From CAZFHA01 sp964518595 (GTDB lineage: Bacteria; Bacillota; Clostridia; Saccharofermentanales; Saccharofermentanaceae), in contig CAZFHA010000004.1 in the NCBI GenBank assembly GCA_964518595.1, forward strand, positions 1-64,000: a stretch of DNA of 64,000 bases. Direction: 5' to 3'. A program made the translations under genes and the position numbers. Each line of letters opens with the position of its first letter. The first letter of the stretch is position 1. This document shows positions 25,460 to 34,319 of the stretch, one piece after another. The notes under the pieces were generated by a model. It saw only the letters and a list, made by a program, of their open reading frames with translations. It did no database searches and was not told where the DNA came from.

Positions 25460-26620
25460 ATGGATTTTGATTTTAACCAAGTTATTACCCAGGATGAAAA
25501 CTCTGCCAAATGGAGTAGCTTCTACCCTACCGGTCAGGGAAAATCTTTATTGCCCCTTTGGGTTGCCGACATGGACTTCCCCACCGCGCCTGCTATCCGT
25601 CAAGCCTTAGATCAGCGGGTATCTTCAGGCCTATTCGGTTATGGACTGGAAAGTAAAAGTTATTACCAAGCAATCTGTGATTGGATGGCCAGACGCCATC
25701 AAAGCCTTATAGAGCCAGAGTGGATAAGCACCACCCCTGGAGTGGTAACAGCTATTCATTTAGCCCTGCAGGTCTTTACTAAACCTCAAGATCATATTGT
25801 TATTCAAACCCCTTCTTATCCGCCCTTTGCCCATGCAATCAATTCTACCGGTCGGCAAGTACTGGAGAATCCTCTGACCTTTGTCGAAGATCATTATGAA
25901 ATTGATTTCGATCATTTGGAACAGCTTTTTCAGAAAGCTAAACTGTTTATCTTATGTAATCCTCATAATCCTACCGGCAAGGTTTTTACTAGAGATGAGC
26001 TAGCGAAAATAGCTGCCTTAAGCCGTCGCTATGGAGTTTTTATCATTGCTGATGAAATTCATCAGGATCTAGTTTACCGGGGGCAGACTCATACCCCTTA
26101 CCTGAATCTGCAAACTGAACCGGAAGAAAAGCTTATTGTTACCACCGCACCCAGCAAAACCTTCAATCTAGCCGGACTTTCTACTTCAAATTGCATTATT
26201 CCTCACCCGAAAACCCGTGAATTATTTCAGTCCCAAAAGCTTAAAAATGGATTAAAACATATAAATGTCCTGGGAAAAGTCGCCTGTCAAGCAGCCTATA
26301 CCCAGGGCGAACCCTGGCTGGAAGCCGTGTTGAGCTATCTGGAGGGCAACTGTGATTACGCCCTTACTGCTCTTAAAGAAGCCTCACCGGTGATTGCCAC
26401 CTATAAACCTCAGGGAACTTACTTTTTATGGCTTGACTGTAGAGGTCTGGGAATAGCCCCAGAGCAGACAGATAAATTTTTTAGAGAGGAGGCTGGTATT
26501 CACATGAATTGCGGAACCACCTTTGGCCAACCTGGATTCATGCGAATGAATATTGCTTGTCGACGCCAAACCTTAACCCAAGCAATCTCTCAAATAGAAA
26601 AAGCAATAAAAAATCATTAA
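25460..26620 (+). CDS. MalY/PatB-type PLP-dependent C-S lyase / aminotransferase
   Basis: A 386-residue fold-type I PLP enzyme of the MalY/PatB family, whose characterised members cleave cystathionine or cysteine conjugates to a thiol, pyruvate and ammonia. It shows LPLWVADMDFPTAP near the N-terminus, LCNPHNPTGKVFT, DEIHQDL and the PLP-binding Lys in TAPSKTFNLAGL, all typical of the family. It is the first gene of a run with a polar amino-acid ABC importer, which fits sulfur amino-acid salvage. A ribosome binding site (GGAGAAAG) is close to the ATG. Confidence 0.9.
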   Translation: MDFDFNQVITQDENSAKWSSFYPTGQGKSLLPLWVADMDFPTAPAIRQALDQRVSSGLFGYGLESKSYYQAICDWMARRHQSLIEPEWISTTPGVVTAIHLALQVFTKPQDHIVIQTPSYPPFAHAINSTGRQVLENPLTFVEDHYEIDFDHLEQLFQKAKLFILCNPHNPTGKVFTRDELAKIAALSRRYGVFIIADEIHQDLVYRGQTHTPYLNLQTEPEEKLIVTTAPSKTFNLAGLSTSNCIIPHPKTRELFQSQKLKNGLKHINVLGKVACQAAYTQGEPWLEAVLSYLEGNCDYALTALKEASPVIATYKPQGTYFLWLDCRGLGIAPEQTDKFFREEAGIHMNCGTTFGQPGFMRMNIACRRQTLTQAISQIEKAIKNH

Positions 26621-26642
26621 GTTAACCAAATGGAGGAATAGT

Positions 26643-27443
26643 ATGAAAAAGTCAATCATCAGTCTTGTTTTAGCTCTAACTCTTCTCTTAGGAATCAGCA
26701 CGGGTTGCGCCCCCAAAGATGATAAAGAAGCCAAAGCCAAAATCATTGTTGGAACTTCTGCGTCCTACGTACCTTGGGCCTTTAAAAAGGATGAGGTATT
26801 GCAGGGCTATGAAATTGATGTTTGGAACGAGATCGGCAAAAGATCCGGTTATGAGATAGAGTTTGTTTTGGCTAAGTTTGCTGGATTGTTTGGTATGCTG
26901 GACGCAGGGCAAATCGATACCATTGCTCACCAAATATCCACCACCCCTGAACGAAAAGAGAAATACGATTTCTCCGATACCTATGCCTATAGTAGCCTCA
27001 GTTTTACTATTCCTGAAGATCAGAATCCTACATCTATTGAAGATATGAAAGGGAAAACCATCGGCGTTGGTTTAGGCGGAAATAGCGAAAAATCCATCCG
27101 TCGAATGAATGAAGAGTACAATTTAGGTCTAAACATTATCACCTATGATTCGGCTGTAAATGTTGCCAGCGAAGTAGTTAACGGTCGAATTGATGCTCAG
27201 TTCGTTGGCACCACAGCCTCTCTATCTACCATCAAGGACGGTAATCTTCCACTGAAAATTTTTGATCCCGGTTATGTAGTAGAAATCAATCAATATCCCT
27301 TTGCCAGAACTAAAGCCAGTGCTGCCAAAATCAAAGCGGTAAACGAGGCCTTAGACGCTATGAAAAAAGATGGAACCCTAGAAAAGCTCTCCCAAAAATG
27401 GTTTTCCATTGATGTAACTGTAGATCCTACAGCTAAGGGGTAA
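26643..27443 (+). CDS. polar amino-acid ABC transporter, substrate-binding lipoprotein
   Basis: A 266-residue family 3 solute-binding protein. The signal peptide ends in a lipobox (ISTGC, Cys at 21), so it is anchored to the outer leaflet of the membrane. The mature part has the classic GYEIDVWNEIGKRSG and ISTTPERKEKYDFSDTY segments. Overall it resembles cystine/polar amino-acid binders (TcyA/TcyK type). It lies 22 bases after the C-S lyase gene and is followed by its permease and ATPase, so substrate and enzyme are probably linked; cystine or a cysteine conjugate is the likely ligand, by inference. Confidence 0.9.
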   Translation: MKKSIISLVLALTLLLGISTGCAPKDDKEAKAKIIVGTSASYVPWAFKKDEVLQGYEIDVWNEIGKRSGYEIEFVLAKFAGLFGMLDAGQIDTIAHQISTTPERKEKYDFSDTYAYSSLSFTIPEDQNPTSIEDMKGKTIGVGLGGNSEKSIRRMNEEYNLGLNIITYDSAVNVASEVVNGRIDAQFVGTTASLSTIKDGNLPLKIFDPGYVVEINQYPFARTKASAAKIKAVNEALDAMKKDGTLEKLSQKWFSIDVTVDPTAKG

Positions 27444-27448
27444 ATGAA

Positions 27449-28111
27449 ATGTTTGATTTCAGTTTCTTTATCAAGCTCTTTCCCGGTATGGTGCAGTATA
27501 TCGGAGTAACACTACTTTTAACCGTTGTGTCCTTCGTCTTTGCCTTTATATTAGGAGTAGCCCTAGCATTACTTTTGCACCGCAAAATCCCTTTCCTCAG
27601 CAAATTTATTGTTGTATGGATCTCTTTTTTCCGGGGTACACCCCTTATCGCCCAGCTATTCTTTCTGTACTTCGGATTAGTGCAATTAATTCCAGCCCTG
27701 AAAGTTATCTCCCCCTTCTGGGCCGCTGCCATCGCTTTAGGCCTACACTTTTCCGCTTATATGGCTATTACAATCAAATCAGCCATTGAAACGGTAGACA
27801 AAGGACAAATGGAAGCCTGTCTTTCTACTGGACTGACTGTCTTTCAATCCTATCGTCAAGTTATTTTGCCCCAAGCGGCCAGAATTGCTCTGCCTAGTTT
27901 ATCCAATAATGTCATGGACATTCTAAAAAGCACCTCACTGGCCTTTACTCTGGGTCTGGTGGAAATGATGGCTCAGGCACAGATTGAAGCCACAGCTTAC
28001 TATCGCTATTTAGAAGCCTATACTGCCGTAATTGTCTTGTACTGGATAATGAATGCGCTCCTTACTTTGGGACAAAAAAAGTTGGAACAAAGAATGTCCC
28101 TTGCATATTAA
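27449..28111 (+). CDS. polar amino-acid ABC transporter permease
   Basis: A 220-residue HisM/TcyL-type permease with five membrane segments. The EAA-type loop is visible as EACLSTGLTVFQSYRQVILP with LPQAARIALP following. FRGTPLIAQLFFLYFG is the conserved N-terminal motif of this family. The start codon lies five bases after the stop of the binding-protein gene. It is the only permease, so the channel is probably a homodimer. Confidence 0.92.
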   Translation: MFDFSFFIKLFPGMVQYIGVTLLLTVVSFVFAFILGVALALLLHRKIPFLSKFIVVWISFFRGTPLIAQLFFLYFGLVQLIPALKVISPFWAAAIALGLHFSAYMAITIKSAIETVDKGQMEACLSTGLTVFQSYRQVILPQAARIALPSLSNNVMDILKSTSLAFTLGLVEMMAQAQIEATAYYRYLEAYTAVIVLYWIMNALLTLGQKKLEQRMSLAY

Positions 28112-28132
28112 GGCGGAAAGAGGAAGTAGATT

Positions 28133-28885
28133 ATGCTGACATTGGAAAACATAAAAAAGAGCTTTGATCACAATCACGTACTCAAGGGTGTAAGCTTCAC
28201 CATTGATCCTGGAACAGTAACCGTTATTATGGGTCCCAGTGGATCAGGAAAAACCACCTTGTTACGCTGTATCAATCACCTAGAAAAAGCCGAGGGTGGC
28301 AAACTTACTTTAGGTGAAAAAACCATCGACCTCAGCCATCCCCATAAAAAGGATATTCACTATCTGCGGCAGAACACTGCTATGGTCTTTCAACAGTATA
28401 ATCTGTTTAGAAACAAAACCGTTTTGCAAAATGTCACCCAAGCACTGATCTTAGTTAAAAAGATGGATGCCTCTGCTGCCTTATCTTTAGCAGAGGAGCA
28501 ACTTATTAATGTAGGAATGTGGGAAAAAAGAAACGAATATCCTTCCCGCCTATCCGGCGGACAACAGCAAAGAGTAGGAATTGCAAGAGCTTTGGCCTTA
28601 AGCCCATCAGTGATTCTATTTGACGAACCTACCTCAGCTCTTGACCCTCAGTTGGTAGGTGAAGTTCTGGAAGTAATGAAAAAAGTTGCTCAAACCGGTA
28701 TCACCATGGTTGTTGTTACTCATGAGGTGCAATTTGCATTCGAAGTAGCCGATAAAGTAGTCTTTATGGATGAGGGGAAGATACTGGAAGAAGGAACACC
28801 ACAAGATTTGATACTACGCCCCAAAGAAGAACGCACCAAACAATTTCTTTCCCGCTTTAGCAGCTCCTTTGATTACTATATCTAG
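28133..28885 (+). CDS. polar amino-acid ABC transporter ATPase
   Basis: A 250-residue GlnQ/TcyN-type ATPase with Walker A GPSGSGKTT, Q-loop MVFQQYNLF, signature LSGGQQQR, Walker B VILFDEPTSALD and the switch His in VVTHEVQFA. It completes the importer with the two genes before it. A ribosome binding site (GGAAAGAGGAAG) precedes the ATG. Confidence 0.94.
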   Translation: MLTLENIKKSFDHNHVLKGVSFTIDPGTVTVIMGPSGSGKTTLLRCINHLEKAEGGKLTLGEKTIDLSHPHKKDIHYLRQNTAMVFQQYNLFRNKTVLQNVTQALILVKKMDASAALSLAEEQLINVGMWEKRNEYPSRLSGGQQQRVGIARALALSPSVILFDEPTSALDPQLVGEVLEVMKKVAQTGITMVVVTHEVQFAFEVADKVVFMDEGKILEEGTPQDLILRPKEERTKQFLSRFSSSFDYYI

Positions 28886-28950
28886 GAAAATCCAAGAGCC
28901 TCCAAATCCAAACCAACAGCAAAAAACAACATCTATATAAGGAGTAAATT

Positions 28951-29601
28951 ATGAGTACAAATCCCTTTAGTTGTAGTAACTGCGGCGTATACAATTGCGT
29001 CAACAAGGACAAAGCCTTTCCTCGCAGCTGTTTAACCACCGATGAAGCCTACAATGACCTTTTGGCAGAATCTTTAGAGTTATACAAAAATGATCCAGAA
29101 ATCAGCTTGGTGGCTAAAGCCTCCGCAGAAGTTGAAGGCGAATACTATGGGCGGCTTACCCGGGTGGAAGAGATTATTGTTTTTGCTAAGAAACTGGGAG
29201 CTAAGAAGATCGGTATTGCCAGTTGTATGGGACTTATTCAAGAGTGTAAGATTTTTGTAAAAGCCCTAGAAGCTAATGGCTTGGTTCCATATAGTGTCAT
29301 ATGCAAAGTAGGCGCCACTGACAAGACCGTGGCAGGGCTGCCTGAATCGGTTAAAATTCGCCCCGGCTGCCACGAAAGTCTCTGTAATCCGGTCATGCAG
29401 GCCAAAATCTTGAATCAACAGCAAACCGATCTTAATGTGGTTATCGGCCTTTGCGCTGGTCATGACTCCCTGTTTATCAAATATTCTGATGCCCTGGTCA
29501 CCACCTTAATCACTAAAGACCGAGTATTGGCACACAATCCCGCCGCCGCCCTCTACGCCTCCGGTAGCTACTACAAACGAATTTTCGAAGAAATAAAATA
29601 G
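28951..29601 (+). CDS. DUF1847 cysteine-rich metal-binding protein
   Basis: A 216-residue protein of the DUF1847 family, found mainly in anaerobes. The N-terminus carries a cysteine cluster (CSNCGVYNC, then a Cys in FPRSC), and further Cys residues occur in IASCMGL, VICKVG, PGCHESLCNP and GLCAGHDS, so it probably binds zinc or an iron-sulfur cluster. AAGGAG precedes the ATG. It follows the ABC ATPase by 65 bases on the same strand and is probably the last gene of the C-S lyase operon. Function is unknown; placement suggests a link to thiol or sulfur chemistry, which is inference. Confidence 0.75.
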   Translation: MSTNPFSCSNCGVYNCVNKDKAFPRSCLTTDEAYNDLLAESLELYKNDPEISLVAKASAEVEGEYYGRLTRVEEIIVFAKKLGAKKIGIASCMGLIQECKIFVKALEANGLVPYSVICKVGATDKTVAGLPESVKIRPGCHESLCNPVMQAKILNQQQTDLNVVIGLCAGHDSLFIKYSDALVTTLITKDRVLAHNPAAALYASGSYYKRIFEEIK

Positions 29602-29628
29602 TAGAAGTTGGGCTCTCTTTACTATCTC

Positions 29629-29659
29629 TTGACATTAACCTTACGTCATAGTTTATTCT
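29629..29659 (+). promoter_or_regulatory. MerR-type promoter with 19-base spacer
   Basis: TTGACA (29629-29634), a 19-base spacer and TATTCT (29654-29659) match the stretched promoters that MerR-family activators twist into register. The spacer holds a partial dyad around ACGT. The gene downstream encodes a MerR-TipAS protein, so this is most likely its autoregulated promoter. Confidence 0.7.
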
Positions 29660-29679
29660 AAAGTGGCGAGGTGAAAAAA

Positions 29680-30450
29680 GTGAAGTATACAGTTAACCAA
29701 TTAGCTAAATTAGCTCATATCAGCCCCCGAACCCTACGCTATTACCACCAGCTAGGGCTTTTAATCCCCAAACGTTTAGACGACAATAATTATCGTATCT
29801 ATGGGGAAGAAGAAGTAGATCGGCTGCAGCAGATACTTTTTTATCGGGAGTTAGGCATACCTTTAGAGAAAATTAGCCAAATTCTTGCGGCACCTGATTA
29901 TGATATCGGGCTGGCACTGTTACATCACCTTGACGCACTTCGCAACAAAAAACTCCAATTGGAGACCTTAATCAGCAATGTGGAAAAAACCATTGCCACC
30001 CAAAAAGGAGAAGATACTATGACAGATACAGAAAAATTTGAAGGTTTTAAACAGCATTACATCGCTGACAATGAGGCCACCTACGGTCAGGAAGTCCGAG
30101 ACCGCTTTGGTGACACAGCGATGGAAGGTGCCAACCAAAAAATATCCGCTATGAGCCAGAAGCAGTGGCAAGAGACGCAAGAACTAAGTGAGAAAATCAA
30201 TCAGACCTTAGCACAGGCTTTCGAAGAAAAAGATCCCGGCGGAGCTACCGCTCAAGAAGCCTGTAAGCTACACCGTCAATGGCTTTGCCGTTTCTGGAAA
30301 GAGGGAACCTATTCAAAAGCGGCTCACAAAGCTTTAGCTCAGGGCTATGTAGACGATCCACGGTTCACCGCTTACTATGACAAAATTGCCCCTGGCTGTA
30401 CAGTCTTTCTACGTGATGCCTTGGTAATTTACTGTGCCGAAAGGGAGTAA
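29680..30450 (+). CDS. MerR-family regulator with TipAS effector domain
   Basis: A 256-residue regulator from a GTG at 29680 (AGGTGA five bases upstream); a GTG at 29671 in the same frame overlaps that site. The N-terminal MerR winged helix (YTVNQLAKLAHISPRTLRYY, RLLxPxR-like turn, NYRIYGEEEVDRL) is followed by a coiled coil and a TipAS domain (about residues 120-250, with WLCRFWKEGTYSKAAHKALA). TipAS proteins bind thiopeptides or other amphipathic compounds and activate their own promoter. The 19-base-spacer promoter directly upstream supports autoactivation. No efflux pump is adjacent. Confidence 0.88.
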   Translation: MKYTVNQLAKLAHISPRTLRYYHQLGLLIPKRLDDNNYRIYGEEEVDRLQQILFYRELGIPLEKISQILAAPDYDIGLALLHHLDALRNKKLQLETLISNVEKTIATQKGEDTMTDTEKFEGFKQHYIADNEATYGQEVRDRFGDTAMEGANQKISAMSQKQWQETQELSEKINQTLAQAFEEKDPGGATAQEACKLHRQWLCRFWKEGTYSKAAHKALAQGYVDDPRFTAYYDKIAPGCTVFLRDALVIYCAERE

Positions 30451-30487
30451 ATTCCAGTCTTAGATTCGCTCTTAACATAGTTCTAAA

Positions 30488-30524
30488 GAGGCTACCCTTC
30501 GGCGCTATGCTAAAGGGTAGCCTC
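30488..30524. terminator. hairpin between converging MerR and GyrI-like genes
   Basis: Perfect 12-base arms GAGGCTACCCTT / AAGGGTAGCCTC lie between two converging genes. T tracts after the stem are weak on both strands, so termination is likely but not certain. Confidence 0.65.
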
Positions 30525-30589
30525 AGTTACTTTCTATAACTGAGAAATAAGCGATTATTACGCGTTAAGCTCACCAGCTGAAAAAAGCC

Positions 30590-31048
30590 TTACTTTAGGG
30601 CAATATAAATATGAATTTCAGCCTGATCCATTTCATCACCACTTTGATACTCTTCAAAATCGGCTGAATACTTTCTGTCCAAATCCATCGCCCATAGCTT
30701 AGTCCAAAACTCTGCCACGGCCTGCTGAACATGCCCCAAAACCACAAATTTGGCATACTTACCCGCAGGAATAGTTTTGCTTACCATAGTTTGAGGTAAA
30801 TCCCCCACCTTACTTACTTCACAGCCAACAGTAATATCATACTTACCATTCAGATCGCTCTCATAATCAGAATAGAGGCCGATACATTTCTCATTCACCC
30901 GATTGGGGATAGCCATAAAAATCTCCGGATTCATAAGGCGTTGCCAAAGTCCGCCAATTACCTCTGGCATATCCTTGTCTTGGTTACAGGTTCTGGCTTT
31001 AAGACCTACCAGCTTTTTTTCCTCAAGTTCAATAATTTCGTAGTGCAT
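30590..31048 (-). CDS. stand-alone GyrI-like effector-binding protein
   Basis: A 152-residue protein with the GyrI-like/AraC effector-binding fold, resembling YobU/YdeE: MHYEIIELEEKKLVGLKAR at the start, the central IGLYSDYESD and the AGKYAKFVVLGH motif that lines the ligand pocket, then an IYIAL ending. Members bind amphipathic small molecules or act as small hydrolases; a specific function is not evident. A moderate ribosome binding site (AAAGGAG) precedes the ATG. The effector-binding half of the AraC protein at 35110 belongs to the same broad superfamily. Confidence 0.8.
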   Translation of the reverse strand: MHYEIIELEEKKLVGLKARTCNQDKDMPEVIGGLWQRLMNPEIFMAIPNRVNEKCIGLYSDYESDLNGKYDITVGCEVSKVGDLPQTMVSKTIPAGKYAKFVVLGHVQQAVAEFWTKLWAMDLDRKYSADFEEYQSGDEMDQAEIHIYIALK

Positions 31049-31106
31049 TCGTTGTCTCCTTTTATTAAATAATTTTAGCTACAGGACTATGCTACCATTA
31101 GTAAGA

Positions 31107-31122
31107 TGACAACTAAGTGTCA
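31107..31122. promoter_or_regulatory. inverted repeat in the divergent gap before the GyrI-like gene
   Basis: TGACA-N6-TGTCA lies in the 235-base gap between the divergent genes at 31048 and 31284, about 60 bases before the GyrI-like start. On the minus strand its inner arm reads TTGTCA, which could double as a -35 box. Operator function is speculative. Confidence 0.25.
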
Positions 31123-31283
31123 CATTTAAAAAGATTAAGAATGGTTTTACTTGTCCCCTGTGATGCATCTATGCTAAGCTAATCAAGATTTACAGATACT
31201 CTGTTTTGATAATATAAGCTCCAAAACCTACGTCATATGATAAAGCACATAATTTTATTGAGCTTATTATTGGGAGGCCAACG

Positions 31284-32120
31284 ATGAATATCACATTTTG
31301 TAACAGCAACGATAAGTCCTACCAAAAATTATTAAACGATTTAATGAAAGAAACCTTTCTTGATTTTCAATTTTTCTATGACTTAGATTTATGGGATGCT
31401 AATTACGAAAGCTATTCTATTATCCAAGATCAGAAAATAGTATCAAACGTCTGTCTCTACAAAACTAGGCTTATCCATAACGGTCACTTATTTGATGCGC
31501 TTTCAGTGGGCGCTGTTACTACCAAAAGCGGCTATCGCGAAAGAGATTACTCCCGAACAATTATGGAGCACATTATCAATAAGTATCCTAATACACCCAT
31601 GTACTTGTTTGCTAATGAAAGTGTTATAGATTTTTATCCTCGATTTGGCTTCGAGCAAATTTATCAGAAACTTCCGGTGGCTAACTACTTTATTAATAAC
31701 AACATAGAGCCTCAAAAAATTAATGTTAACCGTAAACTTTGGTATTATGTTTACCAAAAGGTAAACTATTCATCGGTTTTCGATTGCTTAGACGCTACTT
31801 CAATATATTTATTTCACCTACTTGAAGGCGCTTTAAGAGATTGTATTTATGATCTGCCTGAGTTAGAAACAATTGTAATCGCCCACAAGAACAAAAACAT
31901 CTTAAAGTTAATAGGGGTTTTCTCACTTAAAGCTATCCCTTTTGCTGACTTATTAAAATACTTACCCTTTTCTGGTATAGACACAATTGAGTTTGACTTT
32001 ATGCCTTACTGGAAGGACTGCCAGTATACTATGATCACCTACCAACAGGATCCCATGTTTGTTAGAAATATGCCCGCTCCTCTGAAGGAGATTAAATTCC
32101 CTGAGTTAGCAATGACATAA
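31284..32120 (+). CDS. GNAT-like acetyltransferase (Eis-type layout)
   Basis: A 278-residue protein whose N-terminal half has a GNAT fold: VSNVCLYKTRLIHNG, then SVGAVTTKSGYRERDYSRTI, and YPRFGFEQIYQ near the end of the domain. The C-terminal half is an extra domain as in Eis-like enzymes. The acetyl-CoA loop normally reads Q/R-x-x-G-x-G/A; here it is RERDYS, so cofactor binding is doubtful. GGAGG precedes the ATG. It is divergent from the GyrI-like gene. Confidence 0.7.
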   Translation: MNITFCNSNDKSYQKLLNDLMKETFLDFQFFYDLDLWDANYESYSIIQDQKIVSNVCLYKTRLIHNGHLFDALSVGAVTTKSGYRERDYSRTIMEHIINKYPNTPMYLFANESVIDFYPRFGFEQIYQKLPVANYFINNNIEPQKINVNRKLWYYVYQKVNYSSVFDCLDATSIYLFHLLEGALRDCIYDLPELETIVIAHKNKNILKLIGVFSLKAIPFADLLKYLPFSGIDTIEFDFMPYWKDCQYTMITYQQDPMFVRNMPAPLKEIKFPELAMT

Positions 32121-32189
32121 TTGCTCTAGTTATATCAGATTATTAGTTGGCAATGTATTCAAGCGCTTTTGGGGAAGTAAATCGCCTAT

Positions 32190-32780
32190 CTAATAATATG
32201 TTTTTACCATAAAACAAAATTCCTCAGATAAATATTCGTCATCTACCTTTAAGGAACTTAGCCCTTGCTGGTTAAAAATTTCTAGTAGAAGCTTTTGCTT
32301 TTTTACAAGCGTTAGCTCTATAAATCCTGCCTTTCTATAGGCCTGAATCGCTCGCAAATTCTTTCGTTCCGGGCACATCATAAACTTATTAATATTAAAT
32401 TTTTCATGCAGAGAATTGGTCAGTGTGACAATAGCGTCTAGTCCATAGCCCTTGCCACAATGCAATTCCCCATTCATCCAGATATCAAGCTCCATAGTTC
32501 CAAAATGGTATATCCACTCTCTGTCACAAAAATCACTTACTTGACTATAACTTATGAATCCAATAGGAGTTGCATCAAGGCATATCATCATACCTGCTCG
32601 AACACTAGATTCTTTATCATCAAAATATGAGTCGATGTAATTTTCCTTGAAAGCCTCAAAACCATTTTCAAAACTCTCTTCAAAGCAGTGTTTCATATAA
32701 TCAGTAGAGAGTCCCATTTCATATATAAGCTCTCGTTCTTCTAATTTCGCTATTCTAAGATTTATTATTTTTCCCTGCAT
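32190..32780 (-). CDS. GNAT-family N-acetyltransferase
   Basis: A 196-residue GNAT enzyme. The core is MELDIWMNGELHCGKGYGLDAI, in which CGKGYG fits the acetyl-CoA pyrophosphate loop, and the C-terminal NLRAIQAYRKAGF is the classic motif B. The layout resembles RimJ/RimL-like or AAC(6')-like enzymes; the acceptor is unknown. A GATAAGATAATC sequence upstream gives only a weak ribosome binding site. It is in tandem with the membrane-protein gene at 32828, separated by 47 bases. Confidence 0.8.
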   Translation of the reverse strand: MQGKIINLRIAKLEERELIYEMGLSTDYMKHCFEESFENGFEAFKENYIDSYFDDKESSVRAGMMICLDATPIGFISYSQVSDFCDREWIYHFGTMELDIWMNGELHCGKGYGLDAIVTLTNSLHEKFNINKFMMCPERKNLRAIQAYRKAGFIELTLVKKQKLLLEIFNQQGLSSLKVDDEYLSEEFCFMVKTYY

Positions 32781-32827
32781 GATTATCTTATCCTTCTTCT
32801 CATATAACTAAAGTAAAATGCTAAAGT

Positions 32828-33394
32828 CTATCCATTGCTCCTTACTCCAACTATGGCTCTTATCCGCTTTATTATCAAAATAACCAAGAGCAAAAGAAGT
32901 ACAGCCCAGTTGCTAATGATAAAAACAAACTTAAACATGCCACTAATACTTGCTAAACATACAGCATTGGAAGGTAAATCCGGGTATGATTGAAGAAGAA
33001 TCCAAATTCCCACATTCTCAAGCCAATCCGCTATCATTGCTAGAAAAGGTAATAAAAGAAGGTAATTAAAAATTTTCGGTGCGGATAAATTTTTCAGAAA
33101 GAAGGCCATCCATGTCAGATAAAAAAACATATAGGTCAGCGGGAAAAGAATGTCCAAAGGTAAAATCTTTGATTGGTAAAAATTTCTTCCATCGTCTCCT
33201 AGTGCTGTCAACATTTCTGTGGCCTTATTTATATCAAAGCCGAACTCAAAATCTAAGATGCTGGCACCGCCTGTAACTTTTAGCAGCCCTGCAACACCTA
33301 TCGCGGAATAGTTTATTACCCAATAGATTAATAGTATTGAAATCATAGATAGCAGGGACTTTTTCCATGATGCTTTAGAAATAATTCTCTCCAT
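32828..33394 (-). CDS. membrane protein of unknown function
   Basis: About 188 residues from the ATG at 33394, which follows AAAGGAG; the frame extends to 33418. Four hydrophobic segments are clear (about residues 15-35, 78-100, 110-130 and 150-178), with an acidic outside loop (FGFDINKATEML) between the first two. No family is recognised with confidence. It is followed on the same strand by the GNAT gene at 32190. Confidence 0.65.
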   Translation of the reverse strand: MERIISKASWKKSLLSMISILLIYWVINYSAIGVAGLLKVTGGASILDFEFGFDINKATEMLTALGDDGRNFYQSKILPLDILFPLTYMFFYLTWMAFFLKNLSAPKIFNYLLLLPFLAMIADWLENVGIWILLQSYPDLPSNAVCLASISGMFKFVFIISNWAVLLLLLVILIIKRIRAIVGVRSNG

Positions 33395-33485
33395 AAATGT
33401 CTCCTTTGAATGGTTCATCTTTAGTCATTGACATAAAAGTATTAGGTTCATGGAAGGCTTAACTTTAAGGCAACCCTATTCACCC

Positions 33486-33776
33486 CTACTCTCTCTCCCT
33501 AACAGTAACATGAACCTGATCCCCTACTTGCTTACCAATAGCTTTCCGAATATCTTTAAGAAGTCCAATAATGTAGCAAACTGAACCATCAGGATTTTTC
33601 ACTCCCATATTAACAATACTCCCCTCATAGAGGTGACCATCGAAGGAGGCCTGAACTTTAACTCGCCCCTTTCCAAACTCAGCTCTTAGATCATAAGGAA
33701 AGACCACAAAAGCACCGCCCTTACCTATCTGAGAGGCTTGTATCTCTGCATCGTATTCATATATTTTATGATTCAT
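33486..33776 (-). CDS. DUF1905-domain protein
   Basis: A 96-residue protein matching DUF1905 by its pattern: YEYDAEIQ at the start, GGAFVVFPYDLRAEFGKGRV, VKVQASFDGH, GSIVNMG, then YIIGLLKDIRKAIGKQVGD and a VTVRERE end. The fold is a small beta-barrel of unknown function, sometimes fused to YdeI-type domains. AAGGAGGAG precedes the ATG. It is 30 bases downstream of the nitroreductase on the same strand. Confidence 0.8.
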   Translation of the reverse strand: MNHKIYEYDAEIQASQIGKGGAFVVFPYDLRAEFGKGRVKVQASFDGHLYEGSIVNMGVKNPDGSVCYIIGLLKDIRKAIGKQVGDQVHVTVRERE

Positions 33777-33806
33777 AAAGCTCCTCCTTCTTTACGTGAG
33801 TCAAGA

Positions 33807-34313
33807 CTAAAATAGCAATTCCTCTAAGGATAATGTAGTACTATGAGCCTTAGCTGGTAGAGCATCTGGAGCAGGATACCCTATTGGTAGGAGAGCTACC
33901 GGTACCAGATGAACCGGCAAATCAAATAATTGAACGACTTTAGCAGGGTCAAAGTACATAACCCAACATGATCCTAACCCTAGCTCATGAGCCGCCAGCA
34001 TAATATGGCTGGTAACAATACTAGCATCTACCTCACCGCTATTAGCCTGATCAAAAGAACGCTTCCAGCAAGTATTTCTATCATAACAAATTAATAAAAC
34101 CAAAGGAGCCTTAAACCGACAAGGCGTACACTGATCGACCTTGGCTAAATCTTCAGCTGTCTGAATAATCTTAATCCGCTGCGGTTGGTTATTGCAGGCA
34201 GTAGGTGCAATCTGCACCATTTCAAGTAAAGCAGTTAACATTGACTCCTCAACCGGCTGCTCTGTGTACTTCCGCACTGAATAACGTTCTCGGGCTACAT
34301 CAAAAAAACTCAT
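33807..34313 (-). CDS. nitroreductase-family protein
   Basis: A 168-residue FMN-dependent nitroreductase-type protein from the ATG at 34313, set by a perfect AAGGAG six bases upstream. It has ERYSVRKYTEQPV at the start (FMN phosphate contacts), APTACNNQPQRI and the C-terminal ELGLGSCWVMYF and IGYPAP. The length is at the short end of the family. The same reading frame stays open for about 300 bases upstream, through what looks like a remnant of another gene. It is followed by the DUF1905 gene. Confidence 0.88.
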   Translation of the reverse strand: MSFFDVARERYSVRKYTEQPVEESMLTALLEMVQIAPTACNNQPQRIKIIQTAEDLAKVDQCTPCRFKAPLVLLICYDRNTCWKRSFDQANSGEVDASIVTSHIMLAAHELGLGSCWVMYFDPAKVVQLFDLPVHLVPVALLPIGYPAPDALPAKAHSTTLSLEELLF

Positions 34314-34319
34314 ATCCTT

